In this document: piece by piece, positions 43,123-56,169 of the stretch
How positions within the stretch are numbered: the stretch's first letter is position 1
Layout: each line of letters starts with the position of its first letter
The notes under the pieces: model-generated
The model's database searches: none
The model's input: the letters and a program-made list of their open reading frames with translations, nothing else
What the model was told of the DNA's origin: nothing
Translations under genes and position numbers: made by a program
Assembly: GCA_020631735.1 (NCBI GenBank)
Contig: CM036191.1
Coordinates: 44,182,562-44,246,561 of the forward strand
DNA from: Saccharum officinarum
Taxonomy: Eukaryota; Streptophyta; Magnoliopsida; Poales; Poaceae
Length of the DNA: 64,000 nucleotides
Direction of reading: 5' to 3'

Positions 43123-46084
43123 CGTAGCACCCGGTTTTAAGAACAAAACCAGATACACACCATATATGAGCCCAGAAAGTCAAATCTCACATATAGCTAC
43201 AAATAAGGGTAATATCAAATGACAATGCTTAATATATAACGTACTTATTATAAAAGATATAACCTTAGATAGCAAACAACGGAAAGACAACTCCGGTCTT
43301 CAGAAGAAGACTCCACTCCATAGGACAACTGACTGGTTGATCACAAACTTGTCTCCTCCAATCTCTGGAAATCTGGTACCCATCCGGGATTTTTTCCAAA
43401 GTATTGAAAATAAACAAGCGTGAGTACATTTCGTACTCCACAAGCATAACATGGGGATTCATGAGGCTCAAAAGGCAGACACGGTTTACTGTATTTAGCA
43501 TTTTAGTAAGTCAACATTTTGTTATTGATCAATATCAAATTATGCTTAAGCTCCCAAATTAACCCACATGATCAAATACTAGAATTAAATAGTCATTGAA
43601 CATCATTATAACATCATCATCATCATCATCATAAATTAACAACATAATAGGTAACCATTTATTCTGTGAGTTTTTTTGGGCCGCTCGTGACCGTGAGCAC
43701 GGCTGTTATAACAGTTTTAACACTCTGCAGAGGTTGTGCATCTTTACCCGTGAGTCGTGTTGCCCATATGCTCGGGTTAATTACTCCCATAACACTTCCA
43801 AGGTGAGCGGGCAGGGTACACTATGAAGCCTTCCATAGGTCTCGTCTAACAAGTTAGGGCCGCGAGGTTTCCTCAGCATGCAGATATAGAGAATCTCTCT
43901 TTCTGTGGCATAATTCCCGCAGGCTATACACACAAGAACAGAGGCAATTCTATACCCAAAGTGGCAAGCCCCTCTTGCGTCCTTTCGGGTAACCTCTAAC
44001 AAGTTAGAAAAGATTCTATTACTGAGCTAAAGTCAGAGCCATATAACTCTCACGGTTGCACTGTATGTCCCAACTTTTGCCCTACAGATAAGTCCTTACG
44101 GAGAGTTTAGGGCAACATGATCGACATCATTTGCACCATCACTCTATATTTCAATTATTACCATCATGTTTATCCGTTTGTTCCATTAATCATAGTATTG
44201 ATCATGTTTGAATAGAGCACTAGCATTCTACCCATATGCAATAAAACCCATAGGCATCAAGGTACAGGTCATCAATTAGCTAGGAAGTCCTTATAGTCGA
44301 GCAATATTAGACACATGCATAATGAGTATATTATAAAATGAATAGGACAATAAGGTAGGCCCATGCTATACTTGCCTTGGTTAATAAACTCCTGCTGGTC
44401 CTCTTGATCTTCGAAGTATTCTGGGTTCCCAACGTACTCCTCACCGTCTGAACTCGACCAACACGGCAACATACACATTTTAGGAGCATTCATGCATAGC
44501 AAACAAATCTATAATTAGAACAGTACACCAGCAGTATAAAAACAAGATAAAAGGTTTATGAAAATATTCTACGTCTCGCTACGATCACATCAACACGAAG
44601 TTCACGAAATTTGGAGCTATAACGCGAAAGTTATGAATTAAACAAGATTCCTATAGCGAGTTAATTGACTTAACCTAATCAAGAATTTTAAATGTTGCAA
44701 ACCTAACTAACAGTGGCATTAATGCGTAGGTTATGAAATTACGAACCTAACGCAAGTTGAATGGGTCGAATCGGAGCTAAAACGATGATTTTATAAGCAT
44801 TTTACTGCAGTGGCAATTCTGTAATTAATCTAAAAACGTATTTTTCATTTAAACCGAAGAAACTACGTTTTCAAAATGAGAATGCGTACTCCGGGAGTAC
44901 GCCAAGGATGGCGGGTTGGATATGCAAGAAACCGAGGGTCTCTTTAAGAAAAAGACCCACGAAGGGGTATGGGCGATCCTGGGTTGTTGATCTCAGATCA
45001 GATGGAAGGGATTTGATGGGAGGGGAAGAGAGAGGCACGGCCGCCGGAGTTAGGGGTGGAGGCGGTGGCGCTGCCATTGACAGCGGTGAAGAGCTCGCCG
45101 GCGTTGCCCGTCCGGGCTCTACAGGCCACGGTTCGACGAACGGGTGGTACCGGGAGAAAACGGAGGCGAAGGCGATCACAACCATGCTGTTAGCGCGGCC
45201 GAGGAAGGCTCGGTGCGGCACCCGCCATGGCCGACAGTGAAGGGAGCTCACCAGAGCTCGCGGGGATAGCCCTAGAGGCCACGATTGAAGAAGATTAAGG
45301 CATGTGGAGGAAGCGGGGATGAAGGCGAGCTCACCGAGCAGTAAAACGAAGTCGAGGCAGCCCGGGACGATGACCGACGCGGTGGGGCGATCGGCGCTCT
45401 GGTGGGTTGCCACCGCGGTTTTTCTAGGAAGCTCTAGCGAGTGCGAGTGAAGAGAAACTGGAGAAGGGAAGGCGTAGGCGGGGTCGCGCTCCCCTTTGAA
45501 GGCCGGGCGCGGGGCGTGGAGACGCTCCCACGATGCGAGGAAGAGGTGGGCGCGAGCGGTGGTTGCATCTCCGTGCGTGCGAATTCGAACGACGGAGGTG
45601 GGAGACGGCGCCGACAGGCGGGCCCGACGCGTCAATGACTCAGAGGAGTAGAGAAAGGTGCTGGTGGTTTTTGGTCAGTGATGGGCTGGCCCAGGAAATA
45701 GGAAGGGAGAGTGAGGGAAAAGAAAAGGGGCCGGCTGGGCTTCGGCCGAATGAGAAGAGGGAGAGGGAAAATGGGCCGGCGGGGATGATCGGGCCAACAG
45801 GCCGAATTGGAGGGAGAGAGGGAGGAAATATTTTCTTCTTTTTCTAAATTGCTTTTCCAAATCCAATCTCAAAAATGATTTTTAAACCTTTTAGCAAAGA
45901 GATAAAAACCAGTCACCACAATAAATAAAATGCATCGGCATGAATGCATCAACATGTAACTAATCCTTATGATTTATTTTATTTTCACCAAATTTTATTA
46001 TTCCCTAAATTTGAATGCACAAACAAATACATAATTAAATCAATTTTATCTATTTTGAAATAATGCAAAATTTAGGGTGTTACA
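43123..46084 (-). repeat. LTR (3' LTR in element orientation), 2962 bp
   Basis: On the plus strand it begins CGTAGCACCCGG (the first base of TG is changed to C) and ends GGGTGTTACA. A GC-rich island at 44880-45830 gives long but unsupported minus-strand frames (up to 254 residues). An ATC triplet repeat is at 43613-43632. Confidence 0.9.
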
Positions 46085-46101
46085 ATTCTACCCCCTTAAG
46101 G
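46085..46101 (-). other. Polypurine tract of the LARD element
   Basis: The minus strand reads CCTTAAGGGGGTAGAAT directly before the LTR start TGTAACACCC, the usual place of the plus-strand primer. Confidence 0.7.
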
Positions 46102-47698
46102 GGAATCTCGTCCTCGAGATTCGGAAGACGGTGATCAAAGAGATGTAGATACTCTGCCTTTGGATCTTCTTCATTTTCTCACAACTATCACGCGGTAGCT
46201 TGCGCGTTGTTACAACCTTGCTCCTAATTGCTTGATCAACTCTTAAGCACAATCACTTAGCCCTTTATGCCATTCCTCCAATTGACCTTTGCAATTCCTT
46301 TTGTTCCAAGGTGGACACTATTAATTACCAACTTTGTAGTATAGGTGACATCACTCAAGTTTCTCACACAACTCAACCTTGGTGTCGACCAAACCTCCCT
46401 ACCACACTCTTTATGCTAGGAGCATTGGCAACAACTTTTGCTTATCCGGGTATTAACACACTTCCATGTCATAATCATTGATCACACTAATTCATCAATG
46501 ATCTCACAAGATCAAAACCAACTTAGTAAAGATATCCTTTAGATTCTTACGGTCCTTGTAGATGTCCCATATCTCCTTGCCGCTGACTTGTCTTGGGTAT
46601 GTTGAAATTTAACACCCAACCGCGCTTGATGGTGACTTCTCAACCATAGGGATAACTAATTTTTCCAGGTGGAGTACTTGAATGTAAGAAACCTTCATCT
46701 TGTTACTTCTTCCCTCGTCTACCCCCCTTAAGAAAAGAACAACTAGGGGACACCAAGTCACTTGCATCTCCCTTTGGGTAAGTTAACTATCATAACGACC
46801 TTCGGATATCCCGCGAAAACTCGTGTGCATAAGTAAGAACAAGAAGTCTAAAATTTCTCATGAGTAGAAAAACAGCAGCGCAGGAAAATAGTTGTAACTT
46901 CTATTCTGTTAATCCAATGGAGTTTTAGTTTAAACTGTTGGAAAGCTGCTGAAATCCTCTAATACTTTTGTATATAACACTTTTCCTGATTCCAAACATA
47001 ATTTGGTCAAAAACTATGCACCATAAAAACTACTCCAGGTTTCAGACAACACAGCTATATCGTCTTGTGATTTTCATAACTCCCAAACCAAAACAGCTAT
47101 GGAAGTGATTCCAGCGGCAGGTGAAACATACAAGAGTCTACTTTTATCTATAAAAGTTTTATAACTTTTGGATGTCCAGATCTAGAGATATATCATGATG
47201 AACACAGACTGCTCTGGAAAATAGGATTGATAAAACAGGAGAAAACCAAAACCTGCCTATTTACTTCATTAATCCTTGTGCCTTAGGCCTATAAACTAAT
47301 TGAAATTATGGACAAAAACCACAAGATCATTACAATCATTACAAAGATCCAAAACAAGCACATGCATAATGACAATTCAACAAGCAATTAAGGTGCATAC
47401 TTCAATCATTGACTGAGCTTGCGATACTATCATTCTATTCATATTAAGGGCAAATATCCTAAAGCTCCGCTTCCGATGTCGCAGGAAGATGGTAAGAGAG
47501 AAGATTCTAAGAGTATATCAAAGCAAGGAGTGAAGATGAGAACAAAGGCTTAAACAAGTATCAAGGAGGAGATGAATATCAAGGGTAGAGAAATAATAGA
47601 GGAGGAATATCAAGGTTTATAGAACAAGGGTCTTATAGCAATTCCTAAACCTTAAGACGGACAATTCCTAACTAGGCTTGTGTCCTACAGCCAGTATT
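46102..47698 (-). other. Internal region of the LARD element, non-coding
   Basis: About 1.6 kb without a long ORF on either strand and without gag, protease, reverse transcriptase or integrase motifs. In other LARDs such regions carry packaging signals; I cannot see one here. Confidence 0.75.
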
Positions 47699-47710
47699 GC
47701 TCTGATACCA
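47699..47710 (-). other. Primer-binding site (initiator tRNA-Met)
   Basis: The minus strand reads TGGTATCAGAGC, complementary to the 3' end of plant initiator tRNA-Met, three bases inside the LTR that ends at 47714. Confidence 0.88.
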
Positions 47711-47713
47711 CTT

Positions 47714-50681
47714 TGTAGCACCCGGTTTTAAGAACAAAATCAGATACACACCATATGTGAGCACAGGAAGTCAAATCTCACATATAGCTACAAATAAGGG
47801 TAATATCAAATGACAATGCTTAATATATAACGTACTTATTATAAAAGATATAACCTTAGATAGCAAACAATGGAAAGACAACTCCGGTCTTCAGGTGAAG
47901 ACTCCACTCCACAGGGACAACCGACTAGTTGATCACAAGCCTGTCTGCTCCAATCTCTGGAAATCTGGTACCCATCCGGAATTTTTTTTCCAAAGTATTG
48001 AAAATAAACAAGCGTGAGTAGATTTCGTACTCCACAAGCATAACATGGGGATTCATAAGGCTCAAAAGGCAGACACGGTTTACTGCATTTAGCATTTTAG
48101 TAAGTCAACATTTTGTTATTGATCAATATCAAATTATGTTTAAGCTCCTAAATTAACCCACATGATCATATACTAGAATTAAATAGTCATTGAACATCAT
48201 TATAACATCACCATCATCATCATCATCATCATAAATTAACAACATAATAGGTAACCATTTATTCTGTGAGTTTTCTGGGCCGCTCGTAACCGTGAGCACG
48301 GCTGTTATAACAGTTTTAACACTCTGCAGAGGTTGTGCATCTTTATTTGTGAGTCATGTTGCCTATATGCCCGGGTTAATTACTCCCATAACACTTCTAA
48401 GGTGAGCGGACAGGGTACACTATGAAGCCTTCCATAGGTCTCGTCTAACAAGTTAGGGCCGCGAGGTTTCCTCGGCAGGCAGATATAGAGAACCCCCTTT
48501 CTGTGGCACAATTCCCATAGGCTATACACACAAGAATAGAGGCAGTTCTATATCCAAAGTGGCAAGCCCCTCTTGTGCCCTTTCGGGTAACCTCTAACAA
48601 GCTACAAAAGATCCTATTACTGAGCTAAAGTCAGAGCCATATAACTCTCACGGTTGCACTGTATGACCCAGCTTTTGCCCTACAGATAAGTCCTTACGGA
48701 GAGTTTAGGGCAACATGATCGACATCATTTGCACCATCACTCTATATTTCAATTATTACCATCATGTTTATCTGTTTGTTCCATTAATCATTGTATTGAT
48801 CATATTTGAATAGAGCACTAGCATTCTACCCATATGCAATAAAACCCATAGGTATCAAGGTACAGGTCATCAATTAGCTAGGAAGTCCTTATAGTCGAGC
48901 AATATTAGAAACATGCATAATGAGTATATTATATAATGAATATGACAACAAGGTAGGCCCATGCTATACTTGCCTTCGTTAATAAACTCCTACTGGTCCT
49001 GTTGATCTTCGAAGTATTCCGGGTTCCCAACATACTCCTCACCGTCTGAACTCGACCAACACGACAACATACACATTTCAGGAGCATTCATGCATAGCAA
49101 ACAAATCTATAATTAGAATAGTACACTAGCAGTATAAAAACAAGATAAAAGGTTTATGAAAATATTCTACGTCTCGCTATGATCACATCAACGCGAAGTT
49201 CACGAAATTCGGAGCTATAACGCGAAAGTTATGAATTAAACAAGATTCCTATAGCGAGTTAATTAACTTAACCTAATCAAGAATTTTAAATGTTGCAAAC
49301 CTAACTAACAGTGGCATTAATGCGTAGGTTATGAAATTACGAACCTAACGCAAGTTGAACGGGTCGAATCGGAGCTAAAACGACGATTTTATAAGCGTTT
49401 TACTGCAGTGGCAATTCTGTAATTAATCTAAAAACGTATTTTTCATTTAAAGCGAAGAAACTACGTTTTCAAAATGAGAATGCATACTCCGGGAGTACGC
49501 CAAGGACGGTGGGTTGGATATGCAAGAAACCGAGGGTCTCTTTAAGAAAAAGACCCACGAAGGGGTATGGGCGATCCTGGGCCGTTGATCTCAGATCGGA
49601 CGGAAGGGATTTGATGGGAGGGGAAGAGAGAGGTGCGGCCGCCGGAGTTAGGGGTGGAGGCGGCGGCGCTGCCATTGACGGCGGTGAAGAGCTCGCCGGC
49701 GTTGCCCGTCCGGGCTCTATGGGCCACGGTTCGACGAACGGGTGGTACCGGGAGAAAACAGAGGCGAAGGCGATCACGACCATGCTGTTAGTGCGGCCGA
49801 GGAAGGCTCGGTGCGGCACCCGCCATGGCCGGCAGTGAAGGGAGCTCACCGGAGCTCGCGGGGATAGCCCTAGAGGCCACGATTGAAGAAGATAAAGGCA
49901 TGGGGAGGAAGCGGGGATGAAGGCGAGCTCACCGAGCAGTAAAACGAAATCGAGGCAGCCCGAGACGATGACCGACGCGGTGGGCGGTCGGCGCTCCGGT
50001 GGGTTGCCGCCGCGGTTTTTCTGGGAAGCTCTAGTGAGTGCGAGTGAAGAGAAACCGGAGAAGGGAAGGCGTAGGCGGGGTCGCGCTCCCCTTTGAAGGC
50101 CAGGCGTGGGGCGCGGAGATGCTCCCACGACGCGAGGAAGAGGTGGGAACGGGCGGTGGTTGCATCTCCGTGCGTGCGAATTCGAACGACGGAGGTGGGA
50201 GACGGCGCCGACAGGCGGGCCCGACGCGTCAGTGACTCAGAGGAGTAGAGAAAGGTGCTGGTGGTTTTTGGTCGGTGATGGGCCGGCCCAGGAAATAGGA
50301 AGGGAGAGTGAGGGAAAAGAAAAGGGGCCGGCTGGGCTTCGGCCGAATGAGAAGAGGGAGAGGGAAAACGGGCCGGCGGGGATGATCGGGCCAACAGGCC
50401 GAATTGGAGGGAGAGAGGGAGGAAAGAATTTCTTCTTTTTCTAAATTGCTTTTCCAAATCCAATCTCAAAAATGATTTTTAAACCTTTTAGCAAAGAGAT
50501 AAAAACCAGTCACCACAATAAATAAAATGCATCGGCATGAATGCATCAACATGTAACTAATCCTTATGATTTATTTTATTTTCACCAAATTTTATTATTC
50601 CATAAATTTGAATGCACAAACAAATACATAATTAAATCAATTTTATCTATTTTGAAACAATGCAAAATTTAGGGTGTTACT
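47714..50681 (-). repeat. LTR (5' LTR in element orientation), 2968 bp
   Basis: It begins TGTAGCACCCGG and ends GGGTGTTACT (final A changed to T) on the plus strand. It differs from the other LTR by roughly 2-3 percent by eye, unevenly. The ATC repeat has more units (48205-48231). A one-base difference near 49982 breaks the long minus frame that the other LTR has. Confidence 0.9.
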
Positions 50682-50686
50682 TGATG

Positions 50687-51198
50687 CTGCTCACGGCAAA
50701 AAGAGTTCAGTCTGAACGAGAGAGATCATGTCCCAAAATAAATTTACTTTTCGCTTTTGAGGAGTCAAAATTTTTCAAGTCTGAGCAGAACTATAGAAAA
50801 TAGTATCAATATTTATATCTCTAAATAAGTTTATTATAAAATTATATTCCACGCTCAATCTAATGATACTTATTAATTATACAACATAAATATTAATATA
50901 TTTTTGTATATATTTAGCTTTAAAAAATCTAACTTCTCCGGAAGTGAAATGTGTATTTATTTTGGAAGCTCTTGCTTTACCCGGGTTGATCGGAACATTT
51001 CGTCTCATCCGGACAGAAGAAGCTACTGCCCGTGTTTTCCGTTTGAAAACCATATAACTTCTTGGCCTTAACTCTGCGCCAAATATAATTCAGACTGTAC
51101 TGTGCAGACTCTTAGATTTTTATTCTTTTTTGGCCTAGGGAGGTCGTTTCAGTTTTACCTCACCTCTAGCGTCATATCACTTCGTTCTTTACATATCA
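50687..51198. other. Duplicated non-coding segment (copy 2)
   Basis: Partner of 11571-12082, with about ten differences in the first 145 bases. No gene is seen. Confidence 0.8.
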
Positions 51199-52483
51199 CT
51201 AGTCCATTGGGCGCGCCCTTGCACGCGGCATGAATTAGGCAGTAAATGCCTGAGTAAAAAATACTCTATTTATCTTTGCATGAAAAGAGGATCAGGGAAA
51301 GGATATATGTATAATATGAATAGTGTTAAGTTCTAATATAAAAAAATTAAATATTATAGTATATTGTGCGCAACCATATGCGAGTGTAGGACCTTTGCAA
51401 TGCAATAATACATATGTTGGATTTATAAGAATATGTTTAAAATATTAAGTGTTAAGTCCTAATATGAAAAAATAAATTCATTACAAAAGTAGCTGAAGTT
51501 TTGCAGAAGCAGCAAGATAGATTGAAGCAAGATAGAAGACGAAATCCACAATAACCATAGCGCCATACGATTGATCACGGGGTTGATAATTTCAATCCTC
51601 TAAGATCACTGCAGAAAGATCATCACTTATACATTCGAAGCTTGGGAATCTAGAGATCCTGTTAGGAAAGCATGAGGTGATAAAATTGTCAGTAAATAGA
51701 TGGCAAGATGATATACTGCATTAAATCGAAGAAACATGACTACATGAGCATAAACTGAATTTAGATGGTAATCAAACATCGGCTTGAAGAAAAATCATTT
51801 GAATAAGCACAGGACATCTAAACATGTCACCATTGAGTGGCTAAAATAGGGGAGCAGTGAGATAACCCTTTAATTTAAATCCAACAAAAAATTTTAAAAA
51901 TGGAAGGGGAAGCCATTCTAACCAAGCTATTAGTGTTTCAAAACACAACCCTGGCTATGCATTCTTATTCCTTTTTCCTTAATGTTCTGGTACAAGAGTC
52001 CGTGAACTCAAAACAAAGAAAATGCTATTAAAGAAAATGTCAACCTACAGGAAGTTGCATAATCTGCATCCTATGAGAAAACTAAATAAGATACATCATG
52101 TCCTCATAGGGAAACGAAAGCCTTGATTACTTTTCTTAATTGAAAATTTTAGTGCATCTCTCAGGAATCAGCTGTAGATTATAATACCTGAATAACCGCG
52201 TTACATGGTGGTCTGTTTTGTAACTCGCTTCGTAAGCTTATTATGTGGACATCATGAAGGCAATCAACAACCAAACTGAATGCATAATAACAAATATTTA
52301 ATTGAAGGCATAATCTAAAGCAATCCAAGTAATTTTAGGCACTGAAATGTATGCCATTTTGATACCCCAGAAGTCCTGATACCTTTTAGCTTTTGTCTCT
52401 AAGAATACTATAACAAAAAAATCAGTAAAAGGAGAAGTATACTTGATGGTGTGCACGAGGCTGGTTGCCGATGAAGGCCGGTG

Positions 52484-54576
52484 CTAATGATTGTGCTCGG
52501 CATCCTCTTTGTACAATAGTTCTTCGTCGAATTCAGGATTGCTACTCTTCTTTACCAATGCCCTAAACTCCTGCAAAATGTTGAGAAACAATTTCAATTA
52601 GCAGGCGCACCAGCACCTAAAGAGCGGAACTCTAAACAATGAGAATTGCTACATCAAATCTATCAACGGTGTGGAACTTCATTTTAGTTTTCAAGTATAA
52701 TCATTATTTGAATATAACAACTCACATAATAAGTAATAAAGACCGAAGAAAGGTAGCCCATGGTACCTGGCAATGTCTTGAGACTTGCATCAGAGGGGTG
52801 CGATATAACTACCTCTGAAGGTGGTTCTGCAGAACCTGTGAAAAACACGCAGAACATACTGGCAAATGATCAACACTTACCTACATCTATAAACGTGGTG
52901 ATTCTCATTGAAGATGGAATGCATACAGGTGTCGTGAACTGACATTTATTTAGTCTAGACTTAGAAAAATATTGGAAAACATAGCTTATAACCACGTGTG
53001 TTGGCATAGGGTTAGGCAAATGCTAAACTGGACTTTGATGAGGCCAAACCATTTTTTTTTTCTAATCTTGGTATGCTGAGTGATATTCGGGAACAATATT
53101 TGCATTGACAAAATGAGCAATTTTCATGTTAGAACCATAATGGAAAATGTTGGATACCTAAAATTGTTACTGTGGTTAGAATAATACATAATTCAAATTG
53201 GGCAAACAGGCATGTACAGAGTATCTCTTGGGTGAAAACAAAAATATGTGCAATAGTAAGTAACAGCTAATGTCATATACAGGCAAGGAGAAGTAACCTG
53301 CCCACACCGGGAAGTGACTGGCAAATAGGAACTGTACGCATTCTGTCCCTGAGCATACCTTGGTTTGTTTGAATATTCTGCTCAATGGCAAATTGGGACT
53401 CCTGCTACTTACTACACTAGCCTAGTATTACCTCCTACAATACTACCGCACTAATATTTGTGCTGCCTGGAACAACCCGCTCAGGCAGCCGGTGTGCCAT
53501 AAAGCAGGATGGCTCTTCTTAAGCTTGCAGTTGTCTCAGGACAGGCATCTGCTGTAAGTTTGCAGTTTGTCTCAGGATAGGCATCTCCTTAGGAAGGCCT
53601 TGTGGCTGACCACCACTCACAAGAACAATTAGAAGGGACTTTGGAAGACTAAATTTGGGATATGTTGGTGTGTTGATAAGGAAACAAAGTAGAAATTGCA
53701 GGAGTTCAAATCCAATGTTGCTTTTTTGCTATGACTCATTAACCGATGGATAACTTGCAGCAGCAAATCTGGTTGTATATGCCCTTGCTTCTTTTCATGG
53801 TTTTAAAGCAAAAGAATAAGTAAGAAGAAAACAAATCATTTGAAGGCAGATAGCAAATCCGATTATACCATAAAAGAAAAGGCTGTCAGAGAAGGTGAAG
53901 AAATGCAAACAAGGCACTCATCTGTTTCTTTTTTGTACAATAAGGTTGGCAATGTCCCTAAAAATTAAAACAGAGTAATATATAATAAGAAACCATGATA
54001 AGACTGAGAACTGTGTACTGTTGGATAATTGTATGAAACATAGGGTATGTATGGATAAAGAAAAAATAAACATACCATAATGACAATGAATGTTTTCTGA
54101 AAATCTTTTCAACACAACAAAGAAGAGTGAGATGATGGAATATTAGGTTCTCAGTTAATAATGTGGTGCTTCAGGATTTTGTGGCTGGCCAAAAGTGCTC
54201 TATAAATATTAGGAACTATTTAAAAGCATTGAAATATGCCATACATTTTGAACCTGATGCTGTAAGACACAAGGAAATGGAGGACTATTTCACAGTTATG
54301 GAGCTCTTAACCTATCAAAAAGCCATGTCTCTGTCACAAGACAGGTATAATATAAGAGCATATATTGACTGAAATAAGAAAGAAGCACTATGTTTTAAAA
54401 TTTTGCAAAAAAAAACCTGGGATGAAGAAATATTGTTGACTTTTTACTTTTTGTACATCGTCACTAATCAACAGGCTGTACCTGTAGTCTACTAAACAAA
54501 TAGCAAGCATCAAAGTAATCAGTGAAGGCATGTCATATGTGATATGTCCAACACCAATGCCAAAAACTGGGAGGCC
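52484..54576 (-). pseudogene. Captured gene fragment, C-terminal exons of an unrecognised membrane protein
   Basis: Three exon-like pieces run on the minus strand. 54482-54576, after TTGGCAG and before GTACAG, reads GLPVFGIGVGHITYDMPSLI then TLMLAICLVDYR, a membrane-spanning stretch. 52726-52835, after CACAG and before GTGAGT, reads AEPPSEVVISHPSDASLKTL then PGTMGYLSSVFITYY. 52484-52570, after TTTTGCAG, reads EFRALVKKSSNPEFDEELLY then KEDAEHNH and TAG. The last two join in frame. A further hydrophobic stretch (FLFASHFPVWAGYFSL) near 53290-53345 may be another exon. I do not recognise the family. Intact splice signals suggest recent capture. Confidence 0.55.
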
Positions 54577-55385
54577 CTGCCAACGAGAGAGACGAAGACA
54601 AAGAAAAAAAATTATCGAAACAAAGATAGAACTATAAGGGAATCTTCTGTAGCTTTCTGATTAGCATATACAGTAAATTGGAGTATATAATTGTGTGCTA
54701 AAATCTAATTGTAAAAGCACTGGTGCAAAGGGTTGTAAAAACAGACGAGTAGTAAAAAACAATAATGAATAGTTTAACAGAAGGCCTCTAAGCAGGACCA
54801 ATTCAGTGCAAAGATCGAAGCGGAGCTGATCACGTGTATGGAGTACTTTAAAAGTCACCGCAATGGCAGTAATGTATGTATTGAAAAATCACTGGATAAG
54901 CAATTGAATTTGCCAGAAAGTGTATGTACTAAAAAATCACAGGCATAACGAATTCAGTGCAAAGATCGAATCTAGCTGATCGACAGGACCTTATTTCCGG
55001 ATGTTTCAGACCTGCAAGAAAGTGGATAGAGATGGATAGGAATAAATACATCATTGGCAATGGGGTGTGGTCAGTAATAGAACCTACAAATTATGTGAAG
55101 TAAAGACATCACTGACAGTGGACCTATGCTCAGCAACGAGCGCACAAAATGTACCAATTAACGAAAACGAAATGACACATGAAAAGTGAATTGGTAAGAT
55201 AAATGACATAGTCATCACCAAACTAATACAAATAGCAAGAATCATGGAAGAATGGAAGAACTAACCATCATTGCACAATTCCACTGTCTCAGGCTAAAAA
55301 AGTTCATCATCCCACAACCCCAAAACCTCAGTAAATAACATGCAGAATGAAACAACTAATCATCATTGTACAATGAAGGATATCA

Positions 55386-55700
55386 GTTCTGCACATGATC
55401 CACGTATTTGAAAACAAGAGAAGCGCAGGAGCAAATGGCCTCCTAGGGGAGGATGGCCAAGATCCTCGCAGTGAGGAGGGAGCTGAGGAAAGAGGAGGGG
55501 GAGAAGGGGAGACAGCGCACCTCCGCCATGCGCAACAGGCCAGATGCACCGGTGTGGGGCTCATCCAGCAATTAAGGCCGGCAAGCCAGATCCACACATG
55601 TGCCCGGCCCCGGAGAGCACGCACCGGAGAGGAAAAGAGGGAAAAAGCGAGGACGGGGATAGCTCAGGCGATGCGTCCATGGAGAAAAGCACCCTCCCTT
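55386..55700. other. GC-rich block in the Helitron-like element, origin unknown
   Basis: A purine-rich, GC-rich stretch with open frames on both strands (98-129 residues) and no recognised domain. It could be another captured exon or promoter piece. Confidence 0.3.
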
Positions 55701-56169
55701 TTTTCTGATGGAGCGGAGCAGGCAATGGATGTCTGGGTGCTGCACCTGGGGCCGTTGTGCTCCAAGCCAATGCCAGATAGATAACGACCAGAGCTAGGTA
55801 ATGGTAGATGGCCAAACCGAACAGTGCAGAGCAAGCAGTGGAGCTGTACATAAATTCAACAGGATCAAAATTAAATAACACTAAAAAAGGGTCTATCAAA
55901 TCAAAGAGTAAAGGCTCAAATTTACCCAATAGTAGAAGTAATTAATCATAGACACAAAAGGCGGTACTTGTCAGCATGATCATGCTTGTTAGCATACTTG
56001 AGAAGCTTGATCTCATTCAGAACAGAAGAAATGACATGTACTGAATTATGTGGCAGCAGGATAAGAAAACTAAAACCTAACCCATTCAACGCTATACCCA
56101 CGACAGCAGTAACGATAGATAGCATGAAAACTGGACATGAGCAGAGCCAACGGGATCATGTAAATAAAA

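Larger units (their letters stand above)
43118..50686 (-). mobile_element. Non-autonomous LTR retrotransposon (LARD-like), minus orientation, with TSD TGATG
   Basis: Two direct LTRs of 2962 and 2968 bp flank a 1629-bp internal region without coding capacity. The 5-bp TGATG at 43118-43122 and 50682-50686 is single in the empty site of copy 1 (11566-11570), so the borders are exact. The primer-binding site and polypurine tract show it reads on the minus strand. Large LTRs with a short non-coding interior fit the LARD class; the LTR start TGTAACACCC suggests Ty3/gypsy ancestry. Movement would need proteins from another element. Confidence 0.92.

Noticed and set aside
44871..45635. 254-residue minus-strand frame in the LARD LTR (also 49469-50128) as a gene
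   Set aside because: The other LTR breaks the frame by one base, and about ten amino-acid changes in 167 codons match the nucleotide divergence, so there is no sign of selection. No domain is recognised; GC-rich composition explains the open frame.
54163..54372. 69-residue plus-strand gene in the Helitron-like element
   Set aside because: It runs opposite the captured exons and has no domain or splice context that I can support.
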